The notes under the pieces: model-generated | Told to the model about the DNA's origin: nothing | What the model saw: only the letters and a program-made list of their open reading frames with translations | The model's database searches: none | Made by a program: the position numbers and the translations under genes | Part shown: positions 24,887-36,228 of the stretch, piece by piece | Numbering within the stretch: the stretch's first letter is position 1 | Layout: the number at the start of each line of letters is the position of its first letter | Origin: Typha latifolia | Lineage: Eukaryota; Streptophyta; Magnoliopsida; Poales; Typhaceae | Assembly (NCBI GenBank): GCA_019914945.1 | Contig: CM034101.1 | Span: 6,335,188 to 6,399,187, forward strand | Direction of reading: 5' to 3' | Length of the DNA: 64,000 nt

Positions 24887-25249
24887 AGTTAAATATATTT
24901 TACCCTATATACTTATCCTTAAAATCACTTTACCTCTATGTACTTCAAAAAGTCTCAAACCGATCCTTATACTTATAATTAAAGTGAAACTGTTAGTTTT
25001 TTTAGCTAAAATTATTTAAATGACATCAAAATGACTAAAATGCCACTATCATATTTGTTAGAGAAGATATGCAAATTTTGATATAATACAATTAAATTAT
25101 TAAAATAGTTATGATACTTAGTTAAATTTAATAGAAAAACTAGCAGACTCACTTTAGTCATAAGTATAAGAATTGGTTTAAGACTTTTTAAAATATAGGA
25201 GATAAACTAATTTTGGGCATAAGTATAGAGGGTAAAATATATTTAACCC
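24887..25249. mobile_element. 363-bp MITE with ~120-bp terminal inverted repeats
   Basis: The left end (GTTAAATATATTTTACCC) and the reverse complement of the right end match almost throughout the first 120 bp. The flanking repeat is TTATTTTAAA (24877-24886 and 25250-25259), i.e. a 9-10 bp target duplication consistent with Mutator-like elements. Non-coding. It lies about 1.1 kb upstream of the eRF3 start. Confidence 0.88.
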
Positions 25250-25429
25250 TTATTTTAAATGAGCAAGTTGCTACAAAAATATACATGGTTTTGCACTTTG
25301 CAAATTCACTCTTTTTATTTTTCAAGGGTGATTTACATAATAAATCAATATCATTTTCCTTCTTGTACTCCTACCTATTTGTTATCATTTTTTTTTATAG
25401 TTTCACCCATTCTAAGTATAAAATATGAA

Positions 25430-26060
25430 TAGTTCTATTTTCACCTCTTAAACTGTCACAATTTTCTATAGTGACTCCTAAACTACTGAAAATATCTCAC
25501 TTAAACTTTCCTTAAGGTTCATTAATCTATTTCTATTAATAAATTATCATGTGATAATTATATGACAACAATATGATGAAAATATTCCTTGTAAGCATGT
25601 GCAAATCATGAACAACTAAGAGAAATTTTTATGATAATGAAAATACCCTTTATATAGCCTCTATTTATCTCACGATCACTAGCTCCTCCATCGAAATAAC
25701 CACTACACATACCTCCTCCTATGCCACCATTGGTGCAAAACTCTCCACTCTTTACCCTACACACTGCCGCTGCCACTACCACTGCCAACTCCACCACCAC
25801 CGCCACTAAATCCTCTTCCTTTTTGTCCAACCCCTCTTACACCACCATTACCAACTCCACCTTCGACACCAAATACTCCACCCTACTCATTACCACTGCT
25901 AGCTCTACCAGCTATCACCGTGGCAAATCCTCCTCCTCATGCAACCCCTCCTACGCCACCACCATCAACTCCACCTCTGGCACCAAACCCTCCTCTATGA
26001 CCACTTCCACCACCAACTTCTTCACTGTCTATTCCATTCTTTTCTCCCTTTTAAACTAAA
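25430..26060. other. Element-end-like sequence followed by CCACCA-rich low-complexity DNA
   Basis: 25470-25580 resembles the 'cctaaactact..atatctcac' ends seen at 5531, 31950 and 43800. 25680-26060 is rich in CCA/ACC and opens a frame of low-complexity Thr/Ser/Pro (25721-26059, plus) with no recognised domain. Probably captured or low-complexity DNA, not a gene. Confidence 0.35.
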
Positions 26061-26499
26061 AAATGCTAGAGAAATATCTCCGGCTCCTTTCCTCTATTTA
26101 TGAACTCGCATTGATATCTAATTTTGGACCAAATCCTTAACCTCTATTATCTTCTTCAATCTTTGTTGAATCCTTCAAAACTAATGTAAGTGATATAATA
26201 GAGAAGATCTTGCTTTTTATTTATCTTTTTGCTAGCTTATCAATGGATTTTTATTAGTTTATCTATTTTAATTATGACCTATAAAATTTGTAAGTTTTGT
26301 TAGTTTGAAATATAAAATTATATAGGCTTATGTTAATTTATCTGCAGATTCTTATTTGTAATTGGAATATATAAAATATTATTATTTTTTATTACTTTAT
26401 CTATATAGATTATACAAGTTTATTTATGCAATTATGATATGAGGAATTCTATAGGTTTTTGTTAATTTATCTATGGAATAATGCATTATTATTTTAGAA

Positions 26500-27440
26500 T
26501 TCAATGTTACTATTTTCATATTCCATTGTTAGTATTTATGGAATCCAATATTAGATATTAATCCATAGATAATATTTTAACTGGATCATTTATTATACAG
26601 ATATTTTATATTTATTATGAGTCCTATTCACAAAAGAAGTAGACTAAAGAACTCAAAGAAAGAAGATGAATCTGAATCACAGTTGTCAGGACAAGATTGA
26701 AGGTTATTTTGTAAAAGTTTATATTGTGATCTATTACAGTTTGGAACAAATAAAAGTTTATTTTGTAATGCTCTATAATTTGGAACAATAAATTTTTTAA
26801 TATAGTATAATTTAATCTATAGTTTGACAGCCTAGTTTGTTTATAAGATAATATGTAATTTCACACATTACAATTTAATAGCCAAGATTGTTTAAGTTTG
26901 TTACAATTTATGTTTTCGCATATAATAGTGTAACTCAAGTTATATCCAAGAGTATTTATAATTTATATATTAACACTAGAATAATTCAATCTATAGTTTG
27001 CTACCTTAATTTATTTCAATATATATATTAGTAATCCATAAATATATTTATGGAATCCATAATAATATTATTGGATTCATAAATAATATTCTCATAATCC
27101 ATAGATATAATACGAAATCCACATATATTATTGCAGAATCTAAAGATAATATCCTGAAATTTACGGATAATATTTTAATAATCCATATACATAATTTTAG
27201 AATTTGTAGAATGTGACTTGTTTAAATCACATTAAAATAATATTATAATAATCTATGTATTTATGAAATCGGCAAATATTATCATAGAATTCATAGATAT
27301 TATTATGAAATCCATAGATATTATCGCGTAATCCATATATATTATAATGGAATCCATAAAATCTATTTTCAAAATCTATAGATAATATTTTACTAATCCG
27401 CAAATATAATTTTAGAATCCATAGATAATAGCTTAGTTAA
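26500..27440. repeat. Degenerate AT-rich repeat field (ATCCATAGATAATATT-like units)
   Basis: The phrase 'aatccatagata' and close variants recur irregularly about every 25-45 bp across almost 1 kb, mostly in one orientation. The spacing is too irregular for a classic satellite; it looks like a decayed minisatellite. No coding content. Confidence 0.65.
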
Positions 27441-28124
27441 ATCACATTATACAAATGTAATAGATAAATTCAAGATGCACATCAATATATACATGAAGAA
27501 GTAGATTGACAAGAATAAAAAAGAAAAACATTTGAATGCCATGATGAATGTTAGAGCTAATGGTATAACAAACACTTAGTTATTAATATCATTTGGAGGT
27601 ATCTGCAAGATTTTATATTGTGCCTAATAATTTTACATCTAGAATATTTTCCTTCTTATATTTGTACTTTTGTATTCGAATGATCTTCTGTTCTTATGTT
27701 TTCACATCAATCTAATTTTACTATTAGAGATAGCAATTTAATATTTGAGAATTGAGAACATGCCCTCTAGTGCAAATTCTCTTGTCCGTCAATGTATTAG
27801 ATTTAAATTAAATTGTTAAATAAATTTCTTTCTTGAAATAATTATTATAGAAATAATGAGTTGAAATGATTATCGATGAGATTTTTATCTTAAAGACAAA
27901 TAAAAAGTTTGTTGAACAATAATCTCGAAGAGAACAAAATGGAGTTGTTTGTTGCTGCTGTAGAGAAGAAAAGGAAAATAGTAAAAAGTAATTGTTGTTT
28001 ATTGCTGCAGAAAAAAAGAAAAGAAATTTAAGTAGTATTTAGTAATTTCCCTCCATATTAATGCCATCTTTTCATGACAAACATAAAAGACAAAATAAAT
28101 AATTAGTGCCTCAGTAAAGATGGG

Positions 28125-28693
28125 TAGACTTGATCAAACTGCCGAGCCCGCTCATGCCCTGCCCGGTTTGGACCGAGCTAAGCCCAGCCCGAACCTGGTT
28201 TAGGCCCGGCCCGAGCCCGAACTACCCATGGGCGGCACGGGCCAGCCCCTTGCCCGCTCGACTCGGCCCGGAAGCCTGCCCGATTAGCCCGCAACTAGTC
28301 CCGCCCGTTTTGCTACAGTAGCCCACCTCTATAGTAATTTGCCCGTTCTGCTATAGTAACTTGTCGTTATGCTATAGTAAAAACCAATGAAAAATTTGGT
28401 ATTGTACCGTTTTGCATTATTTCAAGCACACCTTTAAAATTTTTTAATTTATTATTATTATTTTTTAAATGGAGGAACATAAATATTTTTTTGAAAAATA
28501 AGCTAATAGTAAAAAAAATTCTAAAAATAGCTAAAATGTGGGTTGGGTTAGCCCGGGCTAAACTATTCTAGCCCAGCCTGAACTCGGCCCGGCTCAAGTG
28601 ATTCGTGGGTCGGGCCGTGAACAAATACTTAAGCCCAGTTGGCCCGAAAAGCTCGACCTGAACTCGGCCCGGCCTGCCAGATGATTATGTCTA
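28125..28693. mobile_element. GC-rich hAT MITE, copy 1
   Basis: 569 bp. Terminal repeats TAGACTTGATCA and TGATTATGTCTA lie inside an exact 8-bp target duplication AAGATGGG (28117-28124, 28694-28701), which is the hAT size. Both ends are rich in GGCCC/CGGGC words; the middle is AT-rich. Two further copies lie at 39605-40192 and 59471-60676. Non-autonomous. Confidence 0.93.
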
Positions 28694-29639
28694 AAGATGG
28701 GAATGATTATTCTTGTAAAAATACATAAAGTTTTTATAATCATATATACATAAAATGAGTAAAATGCAATTGGTAAACTGAAATGAATAAGAGCGGAAAA
28801 AGAAAATTCATATTGATTTTTGGTGCAAATCACCTTGTATAGTTTGCAACCATAGTTCACTAAATATTTTCTGTGATAAGGAATATTTTTTTTTTGATAT
28901 TTGGTTTACAGTGAATTTATTGCTAGCCATTAAGTATTACTTAAATATGATATTAAGGAAATAATTTAGCTTAAGGTATCATGTATACATAAAAAAATTA
29001 TTGTAAACTTTGAAGGTTGTTTGTTAATGTTAATTATTGGCGTGCAACATACTTGATATGATTGCAATTTGAGTATTGTTTATAATATAGATAATGGTAT
29101 GCATATATTACTAGCATAAATGATCATGATAGCTAATATTGGTTATAATATATATATATATATATATATATGAAGAATTATTTATCAATATAAAGTTACT
29201 TAGTTTCTATCTCAATTGCATACAATTTTGTATATCAAATATAGATTTTAATTTACATATCTAGTTAATTTTAATTCATATTCTAAGATTTGTGTGTGTG
29301 CCAAAGTGATATCAAGATGCCAAATATATAATTATATCAAATAGATGTGGTATTAATAATACTTATACTCTAAAAACTGACACAAATATTTGTTCCAATG
29401 GAGAACAAATGTGATTTAGGTTTAGAGTAAGAGTAGGATAGTTACAGTTCTATATTTTATATCCTGAGAAAGTTAAGTGACAAAAAAGTGTTATTCTCTT
29501 TAGCTTGAGAAGTGAGGCTTATTATTAGTTTCTATAGGTAAAACCGTACCACCAACTTGAGTAAATCTAATCTTGATTTTAACTCAATCACAAAGGAGGT
29601 ATATACAATGTCACCATCTATATAAGTAAATAAGGATTT

Positions 29640-31400
29640 CTTATATATATTTGGATTCCCTTAGAATGTTTCTTAGTACATGATTTGAAATTTTTTCAGC
29701 TATTTCTCCTATTTTAGTTTTTGATACTAATAGTAATATTCCTAATGTTAATGGCTCAAATTTTACTAAACTTAAAATAATATTGAGAGATCATATAGTC
29801 ACTAAATCTCTTATTGTGTGAATTCCATATGACATATATTTTGATATAACTCTCGGTAAATTGATTCATGAGCAATAATCCATATTTCTACAACTATATA
29901 GTTATTTCTGAAAACGGAATGTATTTACATTTGAAGTTTATAGGGATATTTAGACTTATTTTGGACACCGACCTTCATTTAAATCTTATACTCTCAAGTA
30001 TTTCAGGAACTTAATTTCTATTATCAAATTAGTCCAAGTTAGTTATTAATTTAATTTAAATAAATGTGGTTTTACCTTTTATTTTGATTCCCAATTAATT
30101 AGTTCTGAAATATTGATTGATGGTCTTTATAGATTACATCTGGGTAGTTCCTATCCTATTACAAAACCTATTTAGTTCTACATAGAATTGCTAAGCGTGG
30201 AAGAATAATTAAGAAACCTTTCATGTTATAAACATAGAAGGTTAGAACATATTTCACAAGAAAGAATGCATTGATTAGTCAAAGATAGAATCTTATCTTC
30301 TCTTGACTTCTTTGATTTTGGGATATGTGTGGTCTATAAAAAGAATAAGCAGCGTAGAGTCTTCAAAAAAAGTGTGAAATGACATCATGGAATGTTGGAG
30401 TTGATTAGTACAAGCATTTGTTACCCATTTTCTCATTGCATAAAGTGGGATATATATTTCCTCACATTTACTGATGACTACTCTAGATATGGGTTAAATA
30501 TATTCTCTCTCTAAGAAATCAGAGGCTCGTTAAAATTTTCAAAGAAAGTACTAAAAATGAATTGGATAAATGAATTGAAGTAGTCAAATCAAATCGGGTG
30601 GTGAATTTTATGGTAGACACACCAGGTTCAGTTACAAGTCCTTTTGAGTAGTTTCTAGATGAGTGTAGCTTTCAAGTCTAATACTTGGCAAACCAAGTTA
30701 AAATAAGAAAAAAGAAGGAACCTAACCCTAATGAACATGGACAGGAGTATGATAACTAATTGTTCACTTCCTTTTGTTTTGTAGAGCGAAGTCTTAAAAT
30801 TGCTATTTATTTGTTAAACAAGATTCCTTCTAAGGTTGTGTCTAAAACTCTTTGTGTGTGAAACCTAGTTTAAACTCCCTTCACACATATGGATGCCTAC
30901 CAGAGACTAAGCTATATAATCTACATGAGAAGAAGTTGGACCCAATGATAGTTTAGTGTATATTTTATTGGATATTTGGAGAGATCCAAAGGGTATGTAT
31001 TTTTTTGTCATTTACTCTCATCCAAATTGTAGAAATTGATATAACCAAAGGGTATGTATTCTATTGTCCTTTGGATACTCGGAGAGATCTAAAGGGTATG
31101 ATTGAAATGGGAGAAATGAAGCATATTTTATAAGTTTTTACTATTATATTGGTAGCCTGATATACTCTCAAATGTGTACACATCCATATTTCATACAAGA
31201 GGAGTACATCTTAGATACCAAAGTAAGCCAAGCATAGCATATTGGAAGATTGCTAAAAATATTATTAGGTATCTTCAGATTAGTAAAGACTATATGCAGA
31301 CATATAGAGTCAGACAATCTTGAAGTCATTGGGCACACAAATTTAGATTTTGTTCGATGCTTAGATGACCACAAATCAACATATGTGGCGATCGCATCCG
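29640..31400 (+). pseudogene. Ty1/copia pol remnant
   Basis: With many stops and frameshifts, plus-strand translation shows copia landmarks in order. These are a pre-integrase block (about 29930-30360: IGIFRLILDTD, DGLYRL, a GHIS-like block, SSLDFFDFGICV), then integrase core (about 30400-30640: LELISTSICYPFS, FTFTDDYSRYG, a degraded GGEFYG), then the MVRSMI and LKIAIYLLNKIPSK region (30740-30850). RNase H follows (31150-31400: YSQMCTHPYF, SDNLEVIGHTNLDF, DDHKST). RT between 30990 and 31140 is largely deleted. No LTRs were located. Confidence 0.85.
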
Positions 31401-32175
31401 ATGAGATAGGTGAGAGGGGGAAGCTGAGTAATCCCTAGTGTGTGAAGATTCAAGATATAGTCAAATTTGAACATTGCAAATGACAAGTATTTTTGAAAAT
31501 CCCAAAAATCCAAATTATAGCATATTTGATGTGCAACCTTGATTTTTGTGATTTAAGGTTCTTTTTGCCTTGATTGATTTTATTTCTGAAGTTTTATGGT
31601 GTTGATAGATTTTGAGCACATTGCAATTTGTTTTGAAAAAATTAGCCTTTTTGGCTTGGTGTGCACCAAAATAAAAATGCACGTCGACCTCAGAGCTCAT
31701 CAAACTGAAGATCTAGCTATTTTTAAACCAACCCGAGAACCCTAATTCTTCATTCTTCTCTTAATCACAACCTCCATGTGCGCACCTTGAGATCTCTCTT
31801 TCACTCTTCTACTGATTCTATCTTGGATCTTCACAAATTAATGATATTTTTTATCATAAAACACAAGATTTCATTTTGATTTGTGTTTTCTTTGGGATAA
31901 TCTAAACTATAACTCATTTTCACAATGACACCCCCACACCGATTTTATAAACTATTAGAAATATCTCATTTGAACCCTTTCGTTAAGAGTTATGCTACTT
32001 TTATCACATGGTAATCATGTGGTTGGTATATGCCAATTTTATCCCTCATATACATGTGCAAATCACATGCAAGTGAAAAAAAATTTAGGTGGATAAAAAT
32101 ACCCCCTCCTCTTCCTGCCCATTGCCGCCCTCATCCTCCTCCCTGTTGTCCTCCTCTCCAAGCTTGACGTTGCCA

Positions 32176-33023
32176 TGATATGATTTAGACCACACTGAGT
32201 CATTTCGTACATGGTTACAACCTATGTACCATTTCTTTGTTTTGGTTTCTTAGTTTTTTTCAAAAAAAAATAAGAATTTTAGTTATCTCTTTCAAACGTC
32301 TACATACGTTTGCACATATAGAAATTATTCATTTGAACGCACGGAGGTTGCGTTCGAACGCCTGCATATGTTCACACATATAGAGAATGTGAATTGCATG
32401 TTCAGATGCGTTTGACCCCGTTCGAGTACGCGGAGGTTGGGTTTGAACGCCTGCATATGTTCGCATATACAGAGAACGCGAATTGCGTGTTCGAACACGC
32501 TCGACAAGAATGCATTATTTCTAGGTTTATCATTTATTACTTTTGCTTATTAGGTTAGCCTTTTAATATGTGGAGGGCAACTTATTTGGGATAATCAAGG
32601 AATATTGTATTTTCCTTTCTTCTTCCTCTATTTTAACTCTCCTCCCTCATTGCTCAAACCATAGTCGCATGTCACCTCAACGCCAGTTACTCCTAATCCC
32701 CCTCGACTATCAGGTCCTTCCTCCTTCTTGGGATCTCGACCATCTTCTCCCCCCCTCTTTCTTTATCCAATAGTACCTCATGCCACCAATCTATCACCAC
32801 CATCACCACCATCACCCATCATCTCCACCTCCACCGTAACATTGCTTATTTTTGCCTTAGCTGTAGTTAGAATTTGTAAAGGGCATGAATATAACACACG
32901 TAGGTAGGAAGATATGGAACGATCTCATCTAGTTTCATAATTTTTTTGACCACGAAAGAATATTTAGATGATATTTTTCTCTGATTGTGTGGACTGCTTT
33001 CCTATATCCAAGCTTGATTGGAA
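32176..33023 (+). repeat. LTR copy C (same family as LTR at 47321-48238), 3'-truncated
   Basis: It begins TGATATGATTTAGACCACAC, matching the minus-strand start of the 47321-48238 LTR, and follows it through the TTCGAA subrepeats, the CCCCTCGACTATCAGG block and the ATATTTAGATGATATTTTTC block. It stops at AAGCTTGATTGGAA, about 30 bp before the expected CCATACCA end. Opposite in orientation to the gypsy element at 47-54 kb. Confidence 0.8.
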
Positions 33024-33309
33024 AGTTGAGGCTCAATTTTCAAATGCCTAAAGAAAACCATTTTACCACCTCCAAATCCAAGAGACCCATCAATGGCTTA
33101 TTCTATCTAAGACGTCCTGACCTAGGAATCCACCAGCCACCAAACACCCTGCAAATCCAAGAAAAAAAACAACTTATAAAGACCCCTTCCTCCATCCCCA
33201 ATTCCTCCATCTACAGCAAGTTGCTAAGAAGGAAGCTCCCAAAGCTAGCACCATTGTTGTCTCTAGGAAGCACAAGGCCTACTCATTTGAGATAGTCCCG
33301 TCTCCTCTC

Positions 33310-33720
33310 TAAACCCTCGTGACCTGATCTACTTTCACGACCTCGTCTGCCACGTTTGCATCACCTACGAGTGCTTGCGAACCCTATTGATGAAGGAGGA
33401 CGATAAGGTTGAGACCTTGAATTTCCTCACAGGCTGGACTCGCGTTGACCTCAGTGCTGCCACACTCATGGTGGTCAATGAAGACTACATTGTCGATGAA
33501 TCGGTTGCCAAGGCTGTCACCTTGATCCTCTTTAGCTATGCTGGCTAGTTCTTGAAAGACGTGGCCTTCCAGTGTAACCTCTAGGAGAATTATGCAGCAT
33601 ACCTAGTGACGGCGAGGAAGGGTTTGGCCCATGCGGTGCTCACCAACCTCGAGCTTGGGATTGAGAGCATCGAGCGCCTATTTGAGGTGGGTTGGCGACG
33701 GCGGCAACCGACACGGCAAG
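33310..33720 (+). pseudogene. Captured coding-like fragment, unidentified
   Basis: A GC-rich plus-strand frame reads DLIYFHDLVCHVCITYECLR, then KVETLNFLTGWTRVDLSAAT, with two in-frame stops later and an IESIERLFEVG end. Codon-like composition contrasts with the AT-rich surroundings. It reminded me loosely of the N-terminal part of plant SUVH histone methyltransferases, but I cannot support that firmly. Probably exon sequence picked up by the surrounding element. Confidence 0.4.
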
Positions 33721-34652
33721 TGGATGGCGATCAGGCTCAATCAGCTATTAGGGAGGAGATAGTATATTGGTGTTGGTGATCAAGGAGACAGAGAGGAGAG
33801 GAAGAGAAGTGAAGGGGCATGAGGGTAACGAAGGAATTTAAAAAAAAATAAAAATGTTCAATATTAGCTAAGCCACTTAACTATCCTATCATTATAAGTG
33901 GAGGGACAATTTGGTCAATTCTCTAATTCCGTCAACGACATCAATGTAGTAAGATATTTCTGATAGTTCATGGGGTTATTATGTATAAAAAAAGTTAAAG
34001 GGGTCATTGTGTAAATGAGTAATAGTTGAGGGAGTGAAAAGGGAATTATTCTTTTATTCAAATTTGGATTTTTTTATATTTTGGTGCTATTCTTAAGGAT
34101 TTTTAATGTCTAATCCAATAATGGGCATGCAGCAAAAGAAATAAAACACTACCTCTAAGGTCTTTGCATCCATGTAGCTAAAAAAGAGATCACTAAATGC
34201 ACAAACTTTAGAAGGTTTTGAGTGAAATGGATCTAATTTTGTTTAACCTTGGGGAGTTTGACTTGTCTAAATTGTTCGAGAAACACAATAATCGGAGAAT
34301 GTTGTGAATCGAGCTTGAGGTGAGTTTATTTGTAGAGATGGTGGTAGCGATTTAGAAGTTGATTTAATATAGATGATAAGATTTATAAGATAGGAGCAGA
34401 AGGGATAATAGTGATGATGGTGGCGTTTGGTAGATTTATGATTTAAAAAAGGAAGAATGAGGAGAAGATGGTCGGCCTAAAGAAGAAGAAAGAAAATCAA
34501 CGGATGATGAGGGCGGAGCTAGCCGGTGGCTAGAGTTTGAGGGAGGAGGGAGAAAATAGCCGACCCTACTGGACTAGGGGGATCAACAGTTGAGAAGGAA
34601 TGAATGTCATCGACTTGACAGCCTTGGATTGAAGGAGAAGGTTGAGAGAGAT

Positions 34653-36078
34653 TGAAACGCTCCCATTCGGCACGAGCATGTGCATGCCCATGCACTCCCA
34701 CGTCACGCGCGACGCATGCAATAGGACGAGCGGTGCCATCAAGATGAGAGATACACATATACTCACATAATCTATCCTAAGATAAATTATGCTATCATCC
34801 AAATAAATAATTTAGCATATGAAGAACATAATCCACTATAATCATACTAGATGACTACATAATTTGGTAGGACCCACAAAGGCCACAATAAACCATCAAA
34901 ATATAATTAATACAACTAATACAATACCGTCCAACTTGTACGATATTTCTTACAATACAAAACACAGTCTAATAGTAGAAAATAAAATATACAACATCAA
35001 TACAACTTAATTTCTATATAAACTATCTTATATATCATCTCACATCTATAGCTCACTTCATTTTTGCTCCAAAATATTTTCTTAGGATATCTTAAGTCGC
35101 TATCACATATCATATATCTAAGAGAGTTAGAAAAGAAATAAATTGAGTTATGAGCTAAAGGCTCAGTGAATAAATCTTATCCTAAATCAGTGATACCAAA
35201 TAGAGAGTTAATCGTACACTAGATAATATGAATAAAAAATATTATGCTATGAATGAGCATATAAATATATTCTCAATAATATTATATCTATAGTAACTAT
35301 TATGCCATGACTGATCAAGTATACTATTCTCAACAATATATAAATAAATCACCAATCATACCATCATCATAACACTCTAAAAAATAATGGGATTCGGGAT
35401 CTAAAAATATTTAGATAATATATAGTTAACCGTTTATTCAATTAGAAATCATTCATATAAAAATATGATGGTTTAAACGATTTATTAATTATATATATAT
35501 AATTATGATTACCTTAATATGTAGTTACTATAAATTATATTTATTTACTAAAGACTTTACTTTCTAATTATGTATTATGCCTACAATGATTCATCTTCTT
35601 TTGATATAAAACATAAAATGGATCAAATATACAATAATATAATTAAAAATAAAAGTGCATACCATATCTAATTATAATTCAATTATATTATAATTACTAC
35701 TTTACTAAACTAATCACTAATTATACATATAATAATCATTATCCATTAATATAAAAATAATTATCAAAACTTAATATTTAACAATAAGGTGTTAGAAATG
35801 CATTGTCTATATGTAGGTATACATGAACATTAATAGAAATATATATAATTTGATTACTTTTAATAAAACTAGATATATTAATCTAATAATGATAAATAAG
35901 CTACAACTTTCAAAATACTTATAATTACAATTAATTATAGTTTCTCTACATATGCCTAGCTAGTAATTATATTAAAGAGTATATCTTATTGAACAATTTA
36001 ATTGCTCGATCAAATTAGAATTAATAACACAAATAAAAGAAAAAGGAAATAAACTAAAATTCCTCAGCCATTGTTACA
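34653..36078 (-). repeat. LTR-like sequence in reverse orientation (left arm of inverted pair)
   Basis: Read on the minus strand it starts TGTAACAATGGC and ends GGGAGCGTTTCA. It matches the plus-strand sequence 36229-38598 in order: the GGCCACAATAAAC block, the ATCAGTGATACCAAATAGAG block and the GGGATTCGGGATCT block each have inverted counterparts. It lacks about 1 kb present in the other arm (36790-37900). No 5-bp target duplication was found. Confidence 0.7.
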
Positions 36079-36228
36079 ATGCTAGGCCGAGTCCAGCAAT
36101 ATTGCCGGGTCCGTACCTCCCTCCCCTCCTCCCTTCTTCTTCTTCTTCTTCTTCCTTTCTTTCTTTCTTTTTCTCTTCCCTCCTCAGCTTCCACTTCTTC
36201 ATTTTCTGCACAGTGCTGGGCCGAGCTC
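36079..36228 (+). repeat. Pyrimidine-rich LTR-tail fragment between the inverted arms
   Basis: It resembles the last ~150 bp of the solo LTR at 59904-60540: GCCGGGTCCG, then a long TTC-rich run, then CTCAGCTTCC and CAGTGCTGGGC. This suggests a truncated copy of that LTR family lies at the junction. Confidence 0.5.

Larger units (their letters stand above)
31894..34045. mobile_element. Pack-MULE-like element carrying an LTR and a coding-like fragment
   Basis: The left end (GGGATAATCTAAACTATAAC, then CACAATGACACCCC) matches the reverse complement of the right end (ACTATTACTCATTTACACAATGACCCC), giving about 100 bp of imperfect terminal repeat over 2.15 kb. Inside are an LTR-like stretch (32176-33023) and unrelated GC-rich coding-like DNA (33300-33720). 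No target duplication is clear. Related ends occur at 43755 and 62609; the latter has a 9-bp Mutator-type duplication. Confidence 0.65.

Noticed and set aside
25721..26059. 112-aa Thr/Ser-rich frame
   Set aside because: Low-complexity CCA/ACC repeat translation; no signal peptide, domain or gene context.
26500..27440. Possible CRISPR-like array from regularly recurring words
   Set aside because: Units vary, spacing is irregular and the context is plant nuclear DNA.
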